DNA of 64,000 nt, taken from the NCBI GenBank assembly GCA_963677885.1, contig OY782500.1, positions 186,001 through 250,000 on the forward strand. The letters are read 5' to 3'. The position numbers and the translations under genes were made by a program. Source of the DNA: UBA1351 sp963677885 (lineage in GTDB: Bacteria; Bacillota; Clostridia; Lachnospirales; Vallitaleaceae). The notes beneath the pieces were generated by a model. That model saw nothing but the letters and a program-made list of their open reading frames with translations, was not told the DNA's origin and searched no databases. Positions 46,517-55,282 of this stretch are shown in pieces (positions within the stretch are counted from its first letter, which is position 1; each line of letters begins with the position of its first letter).

Positions 46517-47644
46517 CTAATTGAACACCTTATGTTCAAACATGATTTCTTTTCGTACTACATCATCCAACACTTCATCTGACATGGATGTAAATATCAA
46601 ACTGTCAGCTCCTCCGATTTCCAAATTCAATTGGTAGGAATCGGACTCCTTGAATTCATCATAGTATGATTCAAACTTGCTCTCTATCAATGTCTTGTTG
46701 CCATAAGATGCCATTAAGTCAACCATCATATTGAGTGAATCTTGACTTAAACCCTCATTAACTACTGCTTTTATCTGAAAAACATCAGTTATATAAGATA
46801 TTGAGATTCTACTTCCATCTATAAATTCCAATTCTGCGTAATGATCAGTCATTTCTGTAATGACCAAACCTGCATTGTTATAAGTAATCATTTTAAGTGC
46901 TAAAGCCTCGCCGAATACTTGGGCAAAGCTGTTTATTGCCTGACTCTTTTCTGTATAGCTAGTCTCTTCATCAGTTCTTGTAATTGTTACGGTGCCTAGA
47001 TTAAACTTATCAAGGACTCCTTCAATTTCACACAAACGATAAACCATGATCATGGCCTGCTCTCTTGTCGCAGTACCTAATGGATTTATCATATCCAATC
47101 CGCTGGAAGCCTTTCCAACACCTCGGATGATTGAGTGTTCATAGCAATAATCAAGTCCTTTTCTTGCCCAGTCTGCAATGGTCTCTTCATACTCATAATC
47201 TTCAAGAACCATGGTATCCTTATCCGGATTTACCACCTTAACAAGATTAAGCATAAGTACTGCTATTTCCTGTCTGCTTATCTTTGCATCAGGCTTAAAT
47301 GTTCCATCACCGTAACCATTGATCAAACCAGCATTATAGGCTTTTACAATAGCATCCTCATAGGCATGCCCATCAATGTCTGAAAAAGGAAACTGTTTAG
47401 TCACCTGAACTAAATTTCCATCTCTTTCATATCCGGCCAAAGCCAAAGCTACATATTCGCCTCTTGTGATTCCTTCCTGATAATTTGTCTGCAATTCATC
47501 GGGCACAACCCGGTTGTCGATAGCCTTTTCGACTTCATCGACAGCCCATAAACTTGGTGAAGTCCCGGCAAAGACAACATTACTGAATAACATGACAATC
47601 AGGAAGAAATACGATATTTTTCTTTTTTTCATTCCTTGATTCAC
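46517..47644 (-). CDS. S-layer homology (SLH) domain surface protein
   Basis: A 375-residue secreted protein. The signal peptide (KKRKISYFFLIVMLFSNVVFA) is followed by two clear SLH repeats and one weaker: GLINGYGDGTFKPDAKISRQ and SIIRGVGKASSGLDMINPLG are the core turns. The C-terminal 170 residues are unrecognised. SLH domains bind pyruvylated wall polymers. The start is GTG at 47644 (GAGG about 8 nt upstream). An ATG 12 bp inside is an alternative with a less well-placed site. It leads a two-gene operon with the vWA protein. Confidence 0.8.
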   Translation of the reverse strand: MNQGMKKRKISYFFLIVMLFSNVVFAGTSPSLWAVDEVEKAIDNRVVPDELQTNYQEGITRGEYVALALAGYERDGNLVQVTKQFPFSDIDGHAYEDAIVKAYNAGLINGYGDGTFKPDAKISRQEIAVLMLNLVKVVNPDKDTMVLEDYEYEETIADWARKGLDYCYEHSIIRGVGKASSGLDMINPLGTATREQAMIMVYRLCEIEGVLDKFNLGTVTITRTDEETSYTEKSQAINSFAQVFGEALALKMITYNNAGLVITEMTDHYAELEFIDGSRISISYITDVFQIKAVVNEGLSQDSLNMMVDLMASYGNKTLIESKFESYYDEFKESDSYQLNLEIGGADSLIFTSMSDEVLDDVVRKEIMFEHKVFN

Positions 47645-47687
47645 TCTCCAATCCTCAATTCATAAATTGATATAAGAACTCATACTC

Positions 47688-47716
47688 ATTATTACATAGT
47701 CCGTGTTACCTATCAA
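47688..47716 (-). promoter_or_regulatory. Candidate promoter of the SLH-vWA operon
   Basis: On the minus strand TTGATA (47716-47711), 17 bp and AATAAT (47693-47688), about 45 bp upstream of the SLH gene. The rest of the 340-bp gap to secG holds only the secG terminator. Confidence 0.5.
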
Positions 47717-47903
47717 GACCTTTAATCTATGTTTAACAAAATGTACACAAACTGTTCAATCCTATTTCACGAAACCGGCATTTTTAGGCTTCCAAGTGAC
47801 ATCTGTCATCCAAAACCAATACCTTTCATTCACTAAAGTGATCCTATATAAGATTATGCTGCTACCTTCTTAATACATCTACTTTAATTATAAATTCACG
47901 TAA

Positions 47904-47932
47904 AAAGACTTGCCTCATTGAGGCAAGTCTTT
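47904..47932 (-). terminator. secG terminator
   Basis: A perfect 12-bp stem (AAAGACTTGCCT) with a 5-nt loop and following T residues, about 50 bp past the secG stop. Confidence 0.8.
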
Positions 47933-47984
47933 GATTATCATCTTACTCTATCATCAATCGGTTAACCGTGACTGTAGGCTAGCC

Positions 47985-48233
47985 TTAAGCAATAGCTGCT
48001 AGTACGTTAACAAGTAATGACAAAACGATAAATGCTACAGCAATTCCAACAGTCGCCTTATGAAGACCACCTTCCATGGAACGAGCTTTGTTCTTACCCC
48101 AGTAAGTTTCACCGGCACCTGAAATAGCTCCAGATAAACCTTGTACCTTACCTTGCTGTAATAATACGATCCCGATAAGTGCTATACATACCAGAATATA
48201 TAATACTTTTAAAATTACAAGTACTGCTCCCAC
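47985..48233 (-). CDS. secG: Preprotein translocase subunit SecG
   Basis: An 82-residue protein with two membrane segments (about 3-23 and 58-80) around the typical loop VLLQQGKVQGLSGAISGAGET. SecG assists SecYE-dependent export. The start codon is GTG, with AGGAGG 7-8 nt upstream. It follows eno, as in many Clostridia and bacilli. Confidence 0.93.
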   Translation of the reverse strand: MGAVLVILKVLYILVCIALIGIVLLQQGKVQGLSGAISGAGETYWGKNKARSMEGGLHKATVGIAVAFIVLSLLVNVLAAIA

Positions 48234-48352
48234 GATTACACCTCCTAATCAGCAACATTAGTATTCTAGCATAATCGCAGGATTAATTCAACAGTTTTTT
48301 ATTTCATGCATTGAATGGCAGCTACTTCTTGATCATTCCTGTCAAAACCTGA

Positions 48353-49666
48353 TTATTTAAGGTTGAACCAAGCATCAAGACCTGGGAAGTATGCAACTTC
48401 ATCAAGTTCTTCTTCAATACGAAGTAATTGATTGTACTTGGCAACACGGTCTGATCTGGCAGGTGCTCCTGTTTTGATCTGGCCTGCGTTAACTGCTATG
48501 GCAATATCGGCTATTGTTGAATCTTCTGTTTCACCGGATCTATGTGACACGACTGCTGTATAACCGGCTCTGTTGGCCATCTTTATAGCATCGAAGGTTT
48601 CTGTTAAAGTACCGATTTGGTTAACTTTAATGAGAATAGAATTGGCTACGCCAAGGTCAATACCTTTGGCAAGTCTTTCAGTATTGGTTACAAAAAGGTC
48701 ATCACCAACCAATTGAACTTGATTACCAATACGCTCAGTTAACATTTTCCAGCCATCCCAGTCTTCCTCATCCACACCATCTTCAATGGAGATGATTGGA
48801 TATTTTTCAACAAGGGCAGCATAGTAGTCGACCATTTCCTCACTCGTACGATATACTTCCTTGCCACTCATCTTGCTTTCGCCAGGGAAGTAGTAATTGC
48901 CTCTGTCGGCATCATACAGTTCGCTGGCTGCAGCATCAATAGCGATACGGATATCCTCACCAGGTTTATAACCGGCTTTTTCTACTGCATCAAGAATATA
49001 GTCAATCGCTTCATCTGAAGATTTCAGGTCAGGAGCAAAACCACCTTCGTCACCGACACCTGTCGATAGACCTTTTTCATTTAAAACTTTCTTCAGGTTA
49101 TGATACACCTCAGAACAGATGCGAAGGGCTTCTGCAAAGCTTGTAGCTCCAACCGGCATAATCATGAACTCTTGAAGGTCCACTGTATTATCAGCGTGCT
49201 CACCGCCGTTAAGAATGTTCATCATAGGTACCGGCAATGTGAATGAATTAAATCCGCCTAAATATTGGTATAATGGAAGGCCAAGGGCGGTTGCTGCCGC
49301 TTTGGCAAGCGCAAGGGAAACACCTAAAATTGCGTTGGCGCCTAGTTTTCCTTTATTGGGCGTTCCATCCAACTCGATCATCGCCATGTCAATAGCTCTT
49401 TGATCAAGGGCGTTCATGCCAATGATTGCTTCTGCAATAATGTTGTTTACATTGTCAACTGCTTTTGTTACGCCTTTGCCCATATATCTACTGCCGCCAT
49501 CTCTTAACTCAACAGCCTCAAATGCGCCTGTTGAAGCTCCTGATGGTACTGCAGCACGTCCTAAATACGTATCTTCAATTACAACCTCAACCTCTACTGT
49601 AGGATTAGCTCTGGAATCTAGTACCTCTCGTGCAAATACATCTGTAATTTCAAGATAACTTTTCAT
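48353..49666 (-). CDS. eno: Enolase
   Basis: A 437-residue cytoplasmic enzyme converting 2-phosphoglycerate to phosphoenolpyruvate. Motifs are GASTGAFEAVELRDG, KLGANAILGVS, the metal ligands in ISIEDGVDEED and GDDLFVTN, the catalytic Lys in LIKVNQIGTL, and SHRSGETEDSTIAD. Full length. Its own promoter lies upstream, separated from gpmI by the MBOAT/DHHW pair. Confidence 0.98.
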   Translation of the reverse strand: MKSYLEITDVFAREVLDSRANPTVEVEVVIEDTYLGRAAVPSGASTGAFEAVELRDGGSRYMGKGVTKAVDNVNNIIAEAIIGMNALDQRAIDMAMIELDGTPNKGKLGANAILGVSLALAKAAATALGLPLYQYLGGFNSFTLPVPMMNILNGGEHADNTVDLQEFMIMPVGATSFAEALRICSEVYHNLKKVLNEKGLSTGVGDEGGFAPDLKSSDEAIDYILDAVEKAGYKPGEDIRIAIDAAASELYDADRGNYYFPGESKMSGKEVYRTSEEMVDYYAALVEKYPIISIEDGVDEEDWDGWKMLTERIGNQVQLVGDDLFVTNTERLAKGIDLGVANSILIKVNQIGTLTETFDAIKMANRAGYTAVVSHRSGETEDSTIADIAIAVNAGQIKTGAPARSDRVAKYNQLLRIEEELDEVAYFPGLDAWFNLK

Positions 49667-49755
49667 ATTTTCTCCTTTCGTATAATTCTCTTTTCCTAGT
49701 ACCTCTAGTTCATTAGTACTGCTAAGTGAGAATTACTTTCATTTCTACACCTTAA

Positions 49756-49783
49756 AGTATAACATTTGATAATGAAAAAACAA
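49756..49783 (-). promoter_or_regulatory. Candidate eno promoter
   Basis: On the minus strand TTGTTT (49783-49778), 16 bp and TATACT (49761-49756). It overlaps the T tract of the preceding terminator and would give eno its own transcription. Confidence 0.45.
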
Positions 49784-49811
49784 CCCCCAATTTTAAGAAT
49801 CAGGAGTTGTT
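49779..49811 (-). terminator. Terminator after the DHHW protein gene
   Basis: On the minus strand AACAACTCC pairs with GGGGTTGTT (one G-T pair) around a 15-nt loop, followed by TTTT. Confidence 0.7.
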
Positions 49812-49817
49812 ACTATA

Positions 49818-51284
49818 CTAATAAGAAACTTTATAGATATTATTTGCGAAACCTGTATGCCCGGCTATTACCACATTGTAGTTAAAAAACAGGAATTCAT
49901 GGATATCATTGGTTTTGGCATAGGATATGGCACCTTTTGTATAATGTCTCGGATCAATGATATGAATCTCATCATAATGACTCATCAACCAAGGTACGAA
50001 GGCATTTCCATAGGAGTCCTTAAAAACCATAATCTTCTTACCATTGTCAAGATCTGTATCGATAACAGACAGCGGATTATCACCGCTTATAAATACCATA
50101 TACTTGTTGGAAATCTTGGCATAATCCATATTAATGACTTCCCAGTCAAGGGCTGCTCCACCTTTTGTATAAATAGTAAATGTGGAATCAACGAAAGGAT
50201 GGTAAATGGTCACCGTATCTGGGTTTGCTTTTACAGCCCTACTTAAGGTCCTGTTATAAAGTGTTCCAAGAAAACCTTCTACTTCAGTGGTCTCGAAAGC
50301 GTCTAATTCATAAGGCCTGTCACCAATAGTTTTGGCAAAGGCCGTGTAAGCATAGTATGCTCCCAGGGCTGTCCAGTGGTGATCAGATCTAAAGTAGATA
50401 TATTCATCTGCATGTTCCTGTAAGGGTGTGTAAATATTGACCGGTGTAATCCGGTCTGAAAACTGCTTGTTCATATAATTAATTGAATCAGCATGTGATT
50501 CTGCCATATTTCTATATTTTTCGCTTTTTACGAACTCGATTTTACCTGGAACTACTGCAGAATAGACCTTGTCCCCTTCCGGCAACTGGTCTGCAAAAGA
50601 ATTAATCGCATCTGCATAAACATTGAGTGCCCCTTCAGAATAACCAAACAATTCATAGCATTCATCATTAATAACCAGGATGCCATTCTGTTTACTGCCC
50701 TCCAGGTTTTCATCTTCGGTAATCGCTAACTGCTCTAATACTACATCATTATCAGCTTTTTCCAGTTTGATAGGCTCTATTGAGGCAAAACGTTCAATAT
50801 CCTTGGCAGCAAAATTTCTCACTCTCATATTAAGGTCGTTATTGGTTACAATACGTTTAGAAGTTTGCTGGGTCAATTCCACCACTTCAGGAAGATCTTC
50901 CACTATTTCTTCAAGACCACTTTCAGATTCTGTGGCACCAGATGCAGTTGACTCAGTATCCTCTGATTCTTCGTCAACAAACTGACCAGTCGTATCCATA
51001 ACAATGAGTTCAACGTGGTCCGCACCTTTAATTCCCTTATATTCATTGACGGTCTGACTGACCATAACAAATTGCTCCCGGTTAAAAAAGTGATCCGAAA
51101 AATAATTTTCCAGCCCACTGAAGTACTCTCCTGAGAAGAAGGCTTCCTTGGACAAGTCTGGAATGGTTGCTAAATTCCTGTTTTCCAGCTCAGAAACTGT
51201 TTCCTGACCGGGAAACAAGAGATTAAGTATACCAACACCAATTAAGGTGACAACAAACAATACGATAATAATTTTTTCTTTCAT
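49818..51284 (-). CDS. DHHW-family protein (AlgJ/AlgX-like)
   Basis: A 488-residue protein with an N-terminal signal anchor (about 5-25), then the segment LATIPDLSKEAFFSGEYFSG. An SGNH-hydrolase-like core has YFRSDHHWTALGAYYAY (the DHHW motif) and KDSYGNAFVPWLMSHYDEIH (Ser nucleophile region). Proteins of this type act with an MBOAT protein to O-acetylate exported polysaccharides. The MBOAT gene lies 9 bp upstream. An acidic Ser/Glu-rich insert (about 95-125) is not part of the fold. Confidence 0.85.
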   Translation of the reverse strand: MKEKIIIVLFVVTLIGVGILNLLFPGQETVSELENRNLATIPDLSKEAFFSGEYFSGLENYFSDHFFNREQFVMVSQTVNEYKGIKGADHVELIVMDTTGQFVDEESEDTESTASGATESESGLEEIVEDLPEVVELTQQTSKRIVTNNDLNMRVRNFAAKDIERFASIEPIKLEKADNDVVLEQLAITEDENLEGSKQNGILVINDECYELFGYSEGALNVYADAINSFADQLPEGDKVYSAVVPGKIEFVKSEKYRNMAESHADSINYMNKQFSDRITPVNIYTPLQEHADEYIYFRSDHHWTALGAYYAYTAFAKTIGDRPYELDAFETTEVEGFLGTLYNRTLSRAVKANPDTVTIYHPFVDSTFTIYTKGGAALDWEVINMDYAKISNKYMVFISGDNPLSVIDTDLDNGKKIMVFKDSYGNAFVPWLMSHYDEIHIIDPRHYTKGAISYAKTNDIHEFLFFNYNVVIAGHTGFANNIYKVSY

Positions 51285-51293
51285 GTCACCCTC

Positions 51294-52706
51294 CTAAAAT
51301 CTAAAGTACAGGAACGGATTATATGACTGACCAACCAGCAAAATACAAGTCATAATAAAGACTCCAATAAGGCCAATAGGATAGATCAGATAATCATATA
51401 TGCCACTCAATCGAATTCTCCTCATACCAGCTATCAGTACTTGGCCAATTTTCTTGGGAACAGGTGTTACTGCTATAAGAGCTAAAACAATAAAGACAAG
51501 ATTATTCATCAAAACAATCTCTACACTGGTGTCCCACAAGTAATCGAATCGAACTAATCCCTTCATATATTCGATGCCTCGGTTTAAATCCTCAAAATAA
51601 AACAGGGTCCAGCCAAATATTGTTATCACAAACATATAGAGATACCCAAAAATACTGGGAACCTTCTTAAAACTAACAAATCCTGAAATAGTTTTTTCCA
51701 ATGTAATAAGTATACCATAATAGAGTCCCCATAAAACAAAATTCCATGAGGCACCGTGCCATAAGCCGGTCAAAAACCATACAATCAAAATGTTGCGTAT
51801 ATGATGATGTCTATTACCACCTAAAGGAATATAGAGATAATCTCTAAAAAAACTGCCTAAAGAAATATGCCATCTTCTCCAAAATTCAGTTGCGGACTTT
51901 GAAATATAAGGATAATTAAAGTTTTCCTTATAAGTGAAACCGAACATTTTACCTAAACCGATCGCCATATCTGAATATCCCGAAAAATCAAAATATATTT
52001 GGAAGGCGAACAAGAGCATACCCAGCCAAAAACCAGACATGGACATCCGTCCAAAATCCCCTTCTAAAAAGGTTCTTCCAATATCACCGGCTGTATTGGC
52101 AAAAATCACCTTCTTGGACAAACCAATGACAAACCGCTGGATTCCCAAAGCGAAGACATCCTTATTAAAGACCCTGTTTTCAATCTCGTAGGCGATATCC
52201 TTATACCTGACAATAGGACCAGCCACCAATTGATGGAAGAGAGATACAAACATAAGAAACTTGAAGAAAGACTTTTGGGCCTTTACCTCACCTCTATACA
52301 CATCAAATACATAGGAAATCGTTTGGAAGGTATAAAAAGATATACCAATCGGAAGGGAAAATCCTTTGTAATCATATGAAAGACCTGTAAGAGAATTAAA
52401 GGAATCAACAATCATACCTGAATACTTAAAGGTGATGAGTAATCCCAAATTAATGACCAAGGAAGAAATCAATGCTCCCTTAGCCTGCCAGGACCCCCTG
52501 TATTTCTCAGCAATCTTCCCGTGAAAGAAGTCAACAATAGACGAAAAGAGCAACAAAGTCACCCATAAAGGTTCTCCCCAGGCGTAAAAAATGAGAGAGG
52601 ACAGTATCAACACCATATTCTTCCACTCTCTTGGTTTTATCATGTAGTAGAGTATTAAATTAATGGGTAAAAAAACGAATAAAAACAACAAGCTGGAAAA
52701 TACCAT
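51294..52706 (-). CDS. MBOAT-family O-acyltransferase (AlgI-like)
   Basis: A 470-residue membrane protein with about ten helices. The AlgI/DltB signature is clear: FWRRWHISLGSFFRDYLYIP, LGGNRHHHIRN, and the catalytic His in LTGLWHGASWNFVLWG. It passes acyl groups across the membrane to a polysaccharide or wall polymer. The partner DHHW gene follows after 9 bp. GGAGG is 7-8 nt before the ATG. The acceptor is unknown; no polysaccharide cluster is adjacent. Confidence 0.93.
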   Translation of the reverse strand: MVFSSLLFLFVFLPINLILYYMIKPREWKNMVLILSSLIFYAWGEPLWVTLLLFSSIVDFFHGKIAEKYRGSWQAKGALISSLVINLGLLITFKYSGMIVDSFNSLTGLSYDYKGFSLPIGISFYTFQTISYVFDVYRGEVKAQKSFFKFLMFVSLFHQLVAGPIVRYKDIAYEIENRVFNKDVFALGIQRFVIGLSKKVIFANTAGDIGRTFLEGDFGRMSMSGFWLGMLLFAFQIYFDFSGYSDMAIGLGKMFGFTYKENFNYPYISKSATEFWRRWHISLGSFFRDYLYIPLGGNRHHHIRNILIVWFLTGLWHGASWNFVLWGLYYGILITLEKTISGFVSFKKVPSIFGYLYMFVITIFGWTLFYFEDLNRGIEYMKGLVRFDYLWDTSVEIVLMNNLVFIVLALIAVTPVPKKIGQVLIAGMRRIRLSGIYDYLIYPIGLIGVFIMTCILLVGQSYNPFLYFRF

Positions 52707-52729
52707 GTGACTATTTCCTCCAAAAAAAT

Positions 52730-52765
52730 AAATGAGGACTTCTTATAGGAAGAAGTTCCCCATTT
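52730..52765 (-). terminator. gpmI terminator
   Basis: On the minus strand AAATGGGGAACTTCTT pairs with AAGAAGTCCTCATTT (one bulge) and is followed by TTTTTTT. It separates gpmI from the MBOAT gene. Confidence 0.75.
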
Positions 52766-52805
52766 ATTGTATTATCAATACTTTTAAATGTCAATGACTA
52801 ATGGC

Positions 52806-54347
52806 CTACTTCTTAAGAAGCAAACTTTGGCCAGTCATAGCAGCTGGCTTTTCCATACCCATAAGATCAATAAGAGTTGGAGCAATGTCAGCAAGCTTTC
52901 CTTTTTCTTTTAAATCATACTCACCGGCATTGACCAAGATAAATGGTACAGGATTGGTAGTATGGGCAGTAAAAGGTTGGCCTGTTTCGTAGTCAATCAG
53001 CTGCTCTGAATTACCGTGATCCGCACAAACAAACATCTGTCCGTCCACTTCAAGAAGCGCATCAACAGCATTGCCTACACATTGGTCTACAGCCTCTACA
53101 GCTTTGATTGCGGCACTTTCTATACCGGTATGACCAACCATATCTGGATTAGCGAAGTTTACGATAATCACATCATATTTATCAGATTTAATTGCATTAA
53201 CCAGGTTTTCACCTACTTCAAATGCAGACATTTCTGGTTGAAGGTCATAAGTTGCAACCTTAGGAGATGATACAAGAATTCTTTCTTCTCCTTCATTAGG
53301 TTCTTCAACACCACCGTTAAAGAAGAAAGTTACATGGGCGTACTTCTCTGTTTCAGCAAGTCTAAGTTGAGTCTTCCCGTTAGCAGCTAAAAATTCACCA
53401 AAAGTATCAGCAAGGCCTACTTTTTCAAAGGCAACAATTTTATTGGCTATGGTTATATCATAGTTGGTAAAACATGCATAAACAAGTGGTATAAAACCTT
53501 TGGCTCTCTCAAACCCGGAAAATTCTTCATCACAGAAGGCTCTGGTTAACTGTCTTGCCCTGTCAGGTCTGAAATTAAAGAAAATAACACTGTCTTTAGG
53601 TTCAAGTGTAGCAAGTGCTTGTCCGTCTTCAGTTATAACAGTAGGAAGAACAAACTCATCATATACTTCGTCCTTATAGGAGTCAGCAACGGCTTGAACC
53701 GGATCACTAGCTACAGGACCCTGACCTTTTACTATGGCATTGTAGGCAAGCTCAGTTCTTTCCCAACGGTTATCTCTATCCATTGCATAGTAGCGGCCTG
53801 AAATCGTAGCAATACGTCCAACGCCGATTTCGTCAATCTTGCTTTGAAGTTCAGCAACATAGTCTTTACCTGATGCTGGAGGCGTATCCCTACCATCAAG
53901 GAAACAGTGAACAAAAACTTTTTCAAGTCCTTGACGTTTTGCAAGCTCTAAGAGGGCATATAGATGAGTGTTGTGTGAATGAACACCACCATCAGATAAG
54001 AGTCCCCATAGGTGAAGGGCTGAATCATTGGTTTTCGCATTCTCAATAGCTTTTAAGAAAGTTGCATTTTCAAAGAAATCACCATCTTGTATAGCTTTTG
54101 TAATTCTGGTTAGTTCTTGATAAACGATACGGCCGGCTCCCATATTCAGGTGACCAACTTCTGAGTTACCCATTTGTCCATCAGGAAGACCAACATCAAG
54201 TCCAGAGGCATACCCCTTCTTAAATGGATATTTCTCCATTAGACCTGTTATGTTAGGAAGCTTTGCATGCTTAATTGCATTTCCTTCCTCTTTATCGTTT
54301 AGACCAAAACCGTCTAATATCATTAAAACTGTAGGTTTTTTATTCAT
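52806..54347 (-). CDS. gpmI: 2,3-bisphosphoglycerate-independent phosphoglycerate mutase
   Basis: A 513-residue Mn-dependent enzyme interconverting 3- and 2-phosphoglycerate. It has LMILDGFGLND at the N-terminus, the catalytic Ser in GQMGNSEVGHLNMGAGR, DGRDTPP, and the C-terminal metal ligands in CADHGNSEQ and TAHTTNPVP. Full length. The ribosome site AAGGAG is 7-8 nt upstream. Confidence 0.98.
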   Translation of the reverse strand: MNKKPTVLMILDGFGLNDKEEGNAIKHAKLPNITGLMEKYPFKKGYASGLDVGLPDGQMGNSEVGHLNMGAGRIVYQELTRITKAIQDGDFFENATFLKAIENAKTNDSALHLWGLLSDGGVHSHNTHLYALLELAKRQGLEKVFVHCFLDGRDTPPASGKDYVAELQSKIDEIGVGRIATISGRYYAMDRDNRWERTELAYNAIVKGQGPVASDPVQAVADSYKDEVYDEFVLPTVITEDGQALATLEPKDSVIFFNFRPDRARQLTRAFCDEEFSGFERAKGFIPLVYACFTNYDITIANKIVAFEKVGLADTFGEFLAANGKTQLRLAETEKYAHVTFFFNGGVEEPNEGEERILVSSPKVATYDLQPEMSAFEVGENLVNAIKSDKYDVIIVNFANPDMVGHTGIESAAIKAVEAVDQCVGNAVDALLEVDGQMFVCADHGNSEQLIDYETGQPFTAHTTNPVPFILVNAGEYDLKEKGKLADIAPTLIDLMGMEKPAAMTGQSLLLKK

Positions 54348-54403
54348 ATAAACTCCTTTACTTCTACTTCATTATGAGGCTTATTGTAACTGATAAAAGA
54401 TAA

Positions 54404-54434
54404 ATAAGCAAGGGAACAGTGGCCCCTTGCTTAT
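54404..54434 (-). terminator. Hairpin between tpiA and gpmI
   Basis: ATAAGCAAGGG and CCCTTGCTTAT form an 11-bp stem around a 9-nt loop, followed on the minus strand by a weak T tract. It may terminate or attenuate between tpiA and gpmI. Confidence 0.65.
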
Positions 54435-54446
54435 AATCAAAATCAA

Positions 54447-55193
54447 TTATTTAAAGTTAACAACACCGCCGAAACCTGCTGTAAGGCTGGCTCCACCAAC
54501 AAGTCCACCATCAATGTTTGGTTTTGAAAACAATTCTTTTGCATTGTCTGGTTTAACTGAACCACCATATTGAATTCTCATCGCTTCAGCAACTTGGCTT
54601 CCGTAAAGTTCAACAAGAAGTTCTCTGATTGCTGCACAAACTTCTTCAGCTTGGTCAGAAGTCGCTGTTACACCTGTACCGATTGCCCAGATAGGTTCGT
54701 AAGCAATCACAACTTTTACTGCATCTTCAGGACTTACATTTTGAAGACCAACTTTGATTTGCTGACGGATTAGGTCAATAGTAATACCTTGCTCTCTTTG
54801 CTCAAGGTATTCACCACAGCAAAGGATTGGTACTAAATCATGCTCGATAGCTTTAAGGACTTTCTTGTTGACGATTTCATTGGTCTCACCAAAATACTCA
54901 CGTCTTTCAGAGTGGCCAAGAACCACATATTTAACACCAATTTCTGTTAACATGTTAGGTGCGATTTCTCCTGTATAAGCTCCACTTTCTTCGAAGTACA
55001 TGTTTTGTGCTCCGATTTCAATGTTACTTCCCTTAGCCGCTTCAACAGCTGGAATCAAAGATACAGCAGGTACACAGAAAACTACATCAGCTTCATCTGT
55101 TTGTACCAATGGCTTTAATTCTTCGATTAAGGCTACAGCCTCTTTAGGGGTTTTATTCATTTTCCAGTTTCCTGCAATGATCATTTTTCTCAT
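54447..55193 (-). CDS. tpiA: Triosephosphate isomerase
   Basis: A 248-residue TIM-barrel enzyme. Catalytic Lys is in GNWKMNKT, His in LGHSERREYFGE, Glu in IAYEPIWAIGTG, and the phosphate-binding loop is RIQYGGSVKPDN. Full length. GGAG is 7 nt before the first ATG. It lies in the cggR glycolytic cluster. Confidence 0.98.
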   Translation of the reverse strand: MRKMIIAGNWKMNKTPKEAVALIEELKPLVQTDEADVVFCVPAVSLIPAVEAAKGSNIEIGAQNMYFEESGAYTGEIAPNMLTEIGVKYVVLGHSERREYFGETNEIVNKKVLKAIEHDLVPILCCGEYLEQREQGITIDLIRQQIKVGLQNVSPEDAVKVVIAYEPIWAIGTGVTATSDQAEEVCAAIRELLVELYGSQVAEAMRIQYGGSVKPDNAKELFSKPNIDGGLVGGASLTAGFGGVVNFK

Positions 55194-55240
55194 GATAATT
55201 CTCCTTAAACTAATTCTTCAATGATTTATGTAAAAGTTAC

Positions 55241-55272
55241 AGGAAAAAGCCTTGTCTTAAAGGACTTTTCCT
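55241..55272 (-). terminator. Weak hairpin between pgk and tpiA
   Basis: AGGAAAAAGCC and GGACTTTTCCT form an imperfect 11-bp stem. It may act as an attenuator or an mRNA-processing structure; no strong T tract follows. Confidence 0.35.
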
Positions 55273-55282
55273 ATGACAACAT

